A DNA stretch of 64,000 nt from Ophiocordyceps camponoti-saundersi (nom. inval.) (lineage: Eukaryota; Ascomycota; Sordariomycetes; Hypocreales; Ophiocordycipitaceae). How positions within the stretch are numbered: the stretch's first letter is position 1; the number at the start of each line of letters is the position of its first letter. Made by a program: the position numbers and the translations under genes. This document shows, piece by piece, positions 56,501-64,000 of this stretch. The DNA lies in NCBI GenBank assembly GCA_003339415.1, contig PDHQ01000011.1:248001-312000 (forward strand), read 5' to 3'. The notes under the pieces were generated by a model. It was not told where the DNA came from and did no database searches. It saw only the letters and a list, made by a program, of their open reading frames with translations.

Positions 56501-58341
56501 CTCGGCCACGACATACAGATCCGGCCGTACGCGACGGGCCTCGTCGAGCATGTGCTCGGCTACGTGGAGGGGCGTCGAGTGGCAATTATCGATGCGAAAC
56601 CCAGCAAAATACTTGGCCAACATGCGCGAGTAGGTCGTCATGTGCTCCCACAACCAGGGGCTATCTTCCGGTCCGGCTCCGTAACGCAGCTTGACGCAGT
56701 CTCCCCAGACGATAACTTCGCGCCTCAGGTAGACGCGGGATTCGGGCCCAGCGTGGTCGACAAGCGCGTTGCCGCCCCAAACCCAACCGTTGTTGACAAG
56801 AGCCAGGTCTCTCGAGTCGTGCTTAGAAGTGACGTCGTTGTTGGGGAGCCGGGTAAAGTAGCTCTCGATCAATGGGTTCGCGTCATTGATGGGACCGAGC
56901 TTGGGACCGTGGTCGTCGAGACGCACATACTTGATGCGGTTGTATAGCTGCTGCAGGATCTCGTCGACGTCGGCATCGTATTCCTTGTAGAAATCGACGT
57001 TCAAGGCGTCCAGCACCTTGACCATGTCGGCTCTCACGGCAGCCTTGTCCGACGAACCAGCTTCGTAACATCCAAAGGTGTGGGAAAGCAAGCTCGCCGC
57101 AGCCTTGGGATCAATTCTGCGACGATGACGCTCGCCGAGGCGGTCCAACCCCGTCATGCCAAATTGCCTCAGGAAGGAGACACGGTCGGACAAGGATGCA
57201 TCGCGGTCTTTCAGTGATGCATTCCGAAGCTTGTCGACCAGCTCGTCACTTGCGGGAACGTCGTCAGACTTCATCGTATCTCCACGAAGCCACGCGTCGA
57301 CAGCAACATCAGCGTCACGCTGGACATCGACAGCGTAAAACTCCCACAACTTAATCTTGGCCATGACCTTGGTCTTGATAGCTTCCATGATGCGCATCAA
57401 CTCGTCGGTGGATTTTAGGTCGACAGGAAGGCCCATGGAAGCCAAGTTGCGGCTCAATTGGAGCAGTTCCGTGTCCAGCACCAAGGCAGACTCGAGCCAG
57501 GGAGCGGTCGACAAGTTGTAGCCCGCTTCAGGATGGTGGTGCAAAAAGGGCGAGTTGTCAGCCGTGTGGTTGAGTACGATGTCGGTAAGGCTGAGCAACG
57601 AGTGGTTCTTTTCCATATTGTCGACTAGCTCCCGCACATCGGCCTCTCCGCGAGGGAAGCAATTAGGGTCCCAGGCGAGCTGGTCGTACAGGCTAAAGGG
57701 CGAATTGGACTGGCCGCGGCGCTGTAGGGGCGTGAAATGCACCATGTTGTAACCGCGATCGCTGATGCTGCGTAGGTGGCGCTCCCAATCGGCGGAGTAT
57801 GTGCCCATAAACTTGCCGATGACGGAGAATAGGGAGAGGGCAGGCAATGGCAGCGGACGGCCATCAAGCAGTAGTCTCGGGGCCACATCGACGTAGTAGA
57901 GCGGCGTCCTGGACAGCGGACGGGGGTTCTCGGAGGAGTCGGTTGAGAGGTCCGGCTCGAGAGGCGGCAGTTCGGCGTAGGTGGTATAGAAAGCGAAGGC
58001 GCCGGCCTGGTAGATGGGAACGGAGATTTCGATTGTGCGGTTGAAGTCGGGGGTGAGCCTGGGGAGACGATTGAGCTTGACCGATGACGATACTGACGCG
58101 GGCGAACCTACTTGAACTCCCTGAAGCTATCGCGACGGAAAGGTTGTCCCTTTTCAGGTACATTAACCCAGAGGCTGCCATGACGACAGATGGACGAAGT
58201 GCCCTCGATGGCGAAGCGAAGGGTAACATGATCAGTCGCCGAGGAAGCCAAGTAGACATACTCGCCCGGGACGCGCGGAGAGCCGTCGTCGTTGAGCGGT
58301 AGCAGATAGACCTCGGTGGACGTCATGGTGCGCGGGCTCAT
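53556..58341 (-). CDS. GDB1: Glycogen debranching enzyme (4-alpha-glucanotransferase / amylo-1,6-glucosidase), 3 exons
   Basis: Minus-strand exons are 58341-58112, 58058-53714 and 53642-53556, giving 1553 residues, the expected length for eukaryotic debranching enzyme. The N-terminal half is a GH13-type transferase with DIVLNHTADNSPF, GFRIDNCHSTP (nucleophile Asp), VVAELFTGS (acid/base Glu) and the MDCTHDNETP box. The C-terminal half is a GH133 glucosidase with SWARCWGRDVFICIRGLYLG, ATGIRFREANAGPEID, WVDWDTGIVFGGNQNNCGTW and PWAGLTELTQRDGEL. The first intron (53 nt) joins REFK to LTPDF; the last exon restores SPTQAWSAGCLIDLYMDAL, otherwise lost. The enzyme moves maltotriose units from glycogen branch stubs and then hydrolyses the alpha-1,6 bond, in the cytosol. 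A start at Met6 (MTSTEVYLL) is also possible. Confidence 0.93.
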
Positions 58342-61300
58342 GATGCCGGAGGGAGAAGGGGAGAGGAGGGGAAGAGGGGAAGAGGGGAAGGGTAGGGGAG
58401 GGCAGGGGAGGGGGGAGGAGAAGAGCTGCAGCCCCGCGTTGATAGAGCTCCTGACGCTAGTCGATCAAGCGGGCGAATGCGTCGTCGTAGGAGCGAGTGA
58501 GGAGAGAGTGAGCGTTGCAGCGCAGAGGGGGAACGAGGAGCGAGCGAGCTGGATCGAGATGTCGATGCACGGACGATCGCCCACGAGGCTCTCGGCCCCT
58601 CGGACGAGGACGGATGAGGGGAGTAATAGGTAGGATAGACATGTATGAGTCCTGTAGTAAGATAGGTATGTAGGCAGGTATGTGATCACTCAGGTTATGT
58701 GCACATATGCGCCTCGTAGTGGCGTCGGACTGTGAATGGCAGCGACCTTCCATCGTTGAATGCCTGCAAGTTGGCGGCGTGCCTTTTCTTGTTGGGGAGG
58801 TAAAAAGAGAGAATCTCATCCTGACCTTCTGTGAAGCATGTACTATCCGCTAATCTCTTCGCGCTGGATCGGCGGCATGCACTAGCGGCGGATACTAATT
58901 CTTCGCCAGGCACATGTAGGGCCTAGAGGCAACTGGATGGTGGAGGCCACAGAGAACATGTATTACGTCATTGAGGCTTTTTTTTTTGTCAACCAGCATC
59001 TTCTCTCTCCCCCCCTGTCTTTGTTTTCCTGGCCTCTTCTCCAGGTCCAAAGAAGCACCCTTTTCTCAGCATGAAACTGCTTATACGTCTCCATAAGTAC
59101 GACGAAGATTAAAGGAGTGATGTTCAGTCGGCAGGTAGGTGAGCAGTACCCGTAGGTTCTAGGCTTGACTGCTTCTTGTCTGTCTAGCCTCGTCCCTCAG
59201 TTAGAGCATATCCCTCAGCCATATTCTTGTCGACAACTGCAATGGATGTGACCTACAAGGCTGATATCTTCGTTCCTTATCTTCTTCTTCTTCTTCTTCT
59301 TCTGCGTGACATCCTTCTACTTAAATGCGCATGTTGGGTAGGTAGGTATGGATCAACTCCAGAGCTTGGAGGTATGCCAGACGACCAAAGCCATATCATG
59401 TTTTGGATGACTTCTTCGGTGATTGAATGATTCCAGGCAGTTTGCTGTGCTAGAATCCTTGAGTGATTCTTCGACAGCAGCGAAGCCTCGGGGCAAGGCC
59501 ATCATTGGCTCACACAACCCATCCCGCTGAACCAGGTATTCTCAGACGGGAACCCGTTCATGCCTTTCAGCCGCGGTCGATTCGCTCACCATAGCTGGTC
59601 ATTGTTATTGAGCGGGTTGTCTATCCATGAGACGCGCCAGCTTTACCTCTTACTGTTACATAGTGGCGTCACAGCTTTTGCTTATCAGTCATCTACAACT
59701 TCGCCACTTCCTTCGGCACTCTCCGGTCTTCTTCGTCTTCCTATGGGCTTTGCTGCCGAGATCATGATCACTCCAGCTGGCCTTCACGAGCGAGTGGCCG
59801 CAAAAACTTACAACAAAGGCGGCCATCCAGTCGTTGACTCTATCTACCCAGACGCCCACCTCGCTCACCTCGCCCACCTCGTCTGCCATCCCCCCCCCCC
59901 CCCAGGAATCATCTCAGCGTCATAGGTAGCACTGGTTTTGACGGCACTCGGTCGTCGAGATCGAGGAAACTTTGTTCAAGTAACCAACTGGTTGCTGCAG
60001 ATCCTGTGATAAATCTGGCACGATAGTACCATCACACATCACTTCGGCACATAACATTACTGACAGGAATTTTTAGAATCCAGTAACCGGAACATACTTT
60101 GCTGCGCAGTATCAAGCGTGTCTCCAACTCGAGACAGTCATACATATGTGTATGAAGATAACACTACTTCGCTCAGCAAACCACTTGCGTATACGAATCT
60201 GTTATTCGGGTATTCCTTCACAGTATGCATCCTCTTGACTGCATCTTTGTGACGTTTGGCACGTGTGTCGACCCAAGGAAAAAGCTAAAAGACTCCAATC
60301 CCTTGAGGGCTTGGTTTATGGCTTCATCAACTCGTCAAGAAAGATGTATTCAAGTCGAGCGTACCCGGAACTCATGAAACTTTACCAAGACGACGTAAAG
60401 CCTACTACCAAGTGCTTCTATCCGATGCCAACCACAATGTACATTTGAACAGCTTCATGTACAATATTGACGAGATCGACGCTTGGAGGAAATCAGAAGC
60501 GACAAGAAAGAAGGTTGCGGATAGTCCCAGGTCCTCAAAATCTTATCTCCTCGTTCCAGTTCTTTACGGGCCGGACAATTCTCGGAACAGGTCATGTGGA
60601 CGTACGATACGCTCCTCTTGGTACATGTATTCGATGTCCATATCCACTGGTGGCTCGTGGAAGTTTCATTACTCTTCGAAATCGGCATGCGTAGGATCAG
60701 AACTCGCCGCAGGGGTCGATAGTCAGCTTGTCGAGAACACACCGTCTCGGTTTTCCAAGGTGGAAATTCGAGATCCACGCCAAGAATCTGTATCGCTTCC
60801 CCTTTCATCGCCTGACTTGAGGAATAATGACTGCCTACAGTACATCCTTGTATGACCGCTGCATAGAACTCTTCAGAGTCAATATTCACGTTCAGAGCCC
60901 TTCTCCAATTCTTGAGGTCCTTATAAGATACTTATGGAGGATGCTACGAGGGGGTAACCTTTGCCAGAAAGTCAACTGTTATATCGACTCTCTTGGGAAC
61001 TGAGCCGCAACATAGTTTCTGTCTCTTTGCCAGCCATTGCCATCACTTACGAACTTGGACGTCTTCTCGAACCCCCTCTGTTCAGGTGCCTCTCAACAGT
61101 AGCCAGCGGGATTGGCTGCGAAGAAGCAGTATGATGTCCTCCGGGAGGGCCCCCCCTGCAGAGTTTGGTAAGGTTTGGTAAGAGTTTGGCTTAGCTTGGG
61201 GTCAGGGACGGCTTTCAAAAGGAAAAGAATGAGGCGACGGTCACATGCTTCAGGTGATGCAGCCACGGAAGGTCACCTCACCTCCATGAACACCATGAGC

Positions 61301-61640
61301 TGACTTCGGCCGGCTCCGTTCTCAACTTACCTAGTACCCAAGCAAGGCAGATCCAGTGCCTTCATCTGCTTGGGCGGGCATGTATCTGATGGAAGAGTTT
61401 CACTAGCTGCAGGATTGCCATGATTCAACATACGCCAAGCTAAAGTTTCTTTTTACTTCCTCGCTGCAAGGACCAACTCAGGCTCAATCATCTTGTCTCT
61501 TTCAACCTAGTCTTACCATCGCAGGGCAGCTCCATACTCCCAATCTATTGAAAGGCTAGACTGTGCTCATCAACGGAGCTGTGAAGAAAAAAACAGCCGG
61601 CTCTTGGCTTCACGTTACCTCTCGCCGTTCATACTAACGA
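58342..61640. other. Gene-poor region upstream of the debranching enzyme
   Basis: A purine-rich tract (58345-58425, GGGGAAGAGGGG type) is a CT-rich leader of the debranching gene. TAGGTATGTAGG motifs lie at about 58630-58680, a TTC run at about 59278-59300 and a poly-C run at about 59888-59903. Frames at 59560-59925 and 60412-60889 have no recognisable features. No gene is supported. Confidence 0.5.
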
Positions 61641-61886
61641 ACACATCTTATCGATGATACATGCTAAACTCTGACCACATGCGATGCGCAATGAAAGCAA
61701 GTGTTCGCCATGACTCATTACTGCTAGAAGCTTTTCCCGCGCGGCAACAGAAAAAAAGGAAACTCAAGCCACCGAAACTTTCGTTCAATGGGGTGAAGCA
61801 AGCAGGGTATAAATTCCAGGACACATCCTTTCTCTGCCTCCGCCTCTTTCTTCCTCCCAGAAGACCCTCGAGAAACACGGTTAATA

Positions 61887-62402
61887 CTTCAACGGTCAAA
61901 AGACCTCCGAGATCCTTCGATAAGAATAATCACCAGGGGTGGGGTGGTCCCACCTTGAGAGTTGACGCATAAGCTTGAAGCCAATGATGAGAGATGCCTC
62001 TGAGGCCACTGGCGAACTTCCTAAAGGGAAAAATATACATCAGCCTTGCGGCTGAGTGGGTTATCCCTTCATTCGTGCTTCATCTCTTCACCGGTCAAAA
62101 GACCTCAGAGATCCTTCGCTAATTATAATCATATGGGGTCCCACCTTGAGAGTTGCCACAGGAGCTTCAGGCCGATGATGAGAGATGCCTCTGAGGCCAC
62201 TGGCGAAGTTCCTAAAGGGAAAAATATACATCAGCCTTGCGGCTGAGTGGGTTATCCCTTCATTCGAGGATGTTCTCTTCAGCGGTCAAAAGACCTCGGA
62301 GAAACCAACGTATAAAAATAATCATCAGGGGTCCCACCTTGAGAGTTGCCACAGGAGCTTCAAGCCGATGATGAGACATGCCTCTGAGGCCACTGGCGAA
62401 GG
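61887..62402. repeat. Tandem array of a ~195-bp unit, 2.6 copies
   Basis: Units start near 61887, 62085 and 62277, each opening CTTCA-CGGTCAAAAGACCTC with one variable base. They share GTCCCACCTTGAGAGTTG, GATGCCTCTGAGGCCACTGG and GGGAAAAATATACATCAGCC. The third copy ends after GGCCACTGGCGAAGG at about 62402, where different sequence begins. On the minus strand each unit contains a pyrimidine tract plus TTTAG, then a conserved 67-nt block, then AAGGTGGGACC, which looks like an acceptor-exon-donor cassette. Confidence 0.85.
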
Positions 62403-62870
62403 TGATGAAAGAGATGTCACGACTGTCTGGTGACACCGAACCTGAGGGACAGCAATGGTCAGTACAGACGGGAAAGCAGAGACACACGGGGTTGGGGGGT
62501 TTTCAGGAGGCAACTCACAGAAGCAAAGACACAAGTCTCACGAGAGTTGTGATGACAGGAAACGAGCGAGTGGCTGACGAAACTGAACTTCACAGAGACC
62601 AATGGTCAGAAGGTATATGAGAGGAGATAGAAAAGTGAGGTAAGGGGGAAGTTGGGGACAAGAGGAAACTCACAAGAGCAGTGACAGAAGTGCCACGGAA
62701 AAGGCGATGACAGAAGTGTCATGGATGACTGGCTGTATCAATTGGCAGGTATACAAGACGAGAGAGAGGTAAGAGGTAAGGGGGTTGTCAAGAGGAAACT
62801 CACAAAGGCAACGGCAGAGTCTCGAGACTGGCTGACGACACAAAGCCTGCGAAAGTGAAATGGTCAGACA
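62402..62870 (-). other. Duplicated exon/intron-like cassettes
   Basis: On the minus strand three short blocks are each flanked by spliceosomal-looking signals: acceptors ACTTTCGCAG, ATTGATACAG, CTCTGTGAAG and GTCCCTCAG, and donors GTGAGTTTCCTCTTG (twice) and GTGAGTTGCCTCCTG. A TGACCATT branch-like motif precedes three of the acceptors. The intron-like parts resemble one another more than the exon-like parts (about 43, 59 and 69 nt) do. I could not build one continuous reading frame through them, so whether this is a gene, a decayed gene or a non-coding transcript is open. Confidence 0.4.
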
Positions 62871-64000
62871 AAAACAGGACAAGCGAGAGAAAAAGGGGAG
62901 GCCGTTGCCAAAGGGTCAAGGATGGAGAGGAGAGATGGACGACAATTGCGTCGGTGGCAGAGAGGACGAGAAGAAAGGAGTGAAAGTGATGAAGAAGGGA
63001 AAAGACAGACGAAGAACAAAAATGAAGAGATCAAGAGCAAAAGCGTCGGATGATGAGGTGTGAAGATGATGGGCAGATCTGAGCTGGAAGAAAAAAAAGA
63101 AGAGAGAGTTGGGAGACGGGTCGAGAGCTGGGTTTAAGTACTCGTACGCCCAATGCTCGCGATTGCCTACAACAGGGAAAAGAAGGAGACGGTCGAGCAG
63201 GAAAGCTCACGAACATGGCAAAAGAGTCGCTTGACACGGGTGAAGAGGTCTCACTTGACGCCCAGTTCGGGGGCATACCTCCCACAACGTGCGTTGGCCA
63301 CGGCAAGACCAAGAGCTCAACAGACTGAATTGAAGTAGCAGCACTACAGTATCTGTCTTGGTAATGGAAAGTCACAGTTGTCAACTTGCGAGGGCTGAGC
63401 AACTGCCTAGGTACCCTCAACAGCAAGCGAGTCTTTTCCCATGGCGATATCTGACGCTTGGTACTATGGGCGTTTAAGATGCACCGATCTACCTACCTAC
63501 GTAGCAGGGCATCATTTTACAGCGTTTGTACCTATATATCTACCTACGTACCCAGGTAGGCACTCAAGAACTGGCCGTAATGAAGCACGAGACACTCGTG
63601 GTCGAAGCCGTAGCTTCCGAGGGTGCTCATGGAGAGGAAAGAAGATTGCTTGGGAAAGTACCAAAAAAGGGGAGAGGAAGCAGGGCTTTGGCCAAGACAC
63701 CGGCACTGGCAGGAAGGCTCGTGGCTACCCGGTCGTCGGCGCTGTCATGAAGGTAGCAATTGACCAAGGAAGGTTGTGGCGGCGGGAAAGCAAAGCTTGG
63801 CAAGCAGGTCGATATGGATGGGATCAACGGGCACTTGCTGTTCGACATGGTGAAGGAGAACATCATGATGACACAGGGAATTGTTAAATCTGGCTCGAGA
63901 AGTTGACATTAGAAGCTTGTTCACTACCCGTAGTTATTGGCTCTGGATATATCATGGCATGAATCTGACGAAACGGTTCAAAAGGAGGCTCGAAGAAGCT
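62871..64000. other. Region to the right edge of the window
   Basis: The minus strand here is CT-rich with a TTTAAACCC-like TATA element near 63130-63140, and could be the promoter/leader of the cassette array. The plus strand holds CTACCTACCTACGTAG motifs (about 63490-63560). Frames at 63031-63426 and 63441-63887 have no recognisable domain. A gene crossing the right edge cannot be excluded. Confidence 0.4.

Noticed and set aside
60412..60889. Overlapping 144-147 codon frames on both strands
   Set aside because: Neither has a domain, signal or splice support, and they are antisense to each other.
61887..62402. CRISPR-like array
   Set aside because: Units are long (~195 bp), adjacent and have no short unique spacers; the organism is a fungus.

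Overview
This 64 kb window is nuclear DNA of a filamentous ascomycete (Pezizomycotina), most likely a sordariomycete. The evidence is: many short introns with GTGAGT/GTAAGT donors and CTAAC or CTGAC branch sites; a class II hydrophobin; a fungal rhodopsin-like (SAT4-type) membrane protein; a fungal CSC1-type channel; a glycogen debranching enzyme of fungal length; and a retrotransposon mutated C-to-T in the manner of repeat-induced point mutation (RIP). Placement in Hypocreales is a guess. All gene models were spliced by eye from reading frame, splice signals and family expectation.

Layout. 0-4 kb: a secreted LysM protein with Cys-pair repeats and a rhodopsin-like membrane protein. 4-8.2 kb: mostly non-coding with microsatellites and one tiny secreted Asp/Pro repeat protein. 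8.2-19.8 kb: a conserved block with a cAMP-receptor-like GPCR (-), a flavin monooxygenase fused to a DUF6314 domain (+), an F-box protein (-) and a CSC1/OSCA-like channel (-). 19.8-27.4 kb: one Ty1/Copia LTR retrotransposon so heavily mutated that CpA, TpG and ATG have almost vanished. Integrase, reverse transcriptase and RNase H can still be read in a single frame. 28-45.4 kb: an accessory, gene-poor segment holding secreted or wall-associated proteins: a class II hydrophobin with a long Gly/Asn spacer, a chitin deacetylase with a Gly/Asn/Ser-rich leader, a 617-residue Gly/Asn/Gln repeat protein, a 356-residue secreted repeat protein, an 80-residue Cys-rich peptide and a helical-repeat protein with a Gln-Asp-Pro tail. 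45.4-53.5 kb: sparse, with a small unknown protein and an 8-Cys single-pass membrane protein. 53.5-58.4 kb: the glycogen debranching enzyme. 58.4-64 kb: gene-poor, with a tandem array of about 195 bp units and a run of duplicated exon/intron-like cassettes on the minus strand.

Working together. The conserved genes are ordinary housekeeping or signalling genes with no operon-like logic. The 28-45 kb segment looks like a cell-surface neighbourhood: hydrophobin coat, chitin modification and low-complexity secreted proteins. It sits beside a RIP-mutated element and contains two proteins whose first exon and first splice site are almost identical, suggesting leader-exon sharing or old paralogy. 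The observations most worth a second look are that shared leader exon, the hydrophobin with its spacer, the splice-cassette array near 62 kb, the uneven RIP over the two LTRs, and the extra 1.7 kb with a possible antisense frame downstream of the Copia pol gene.
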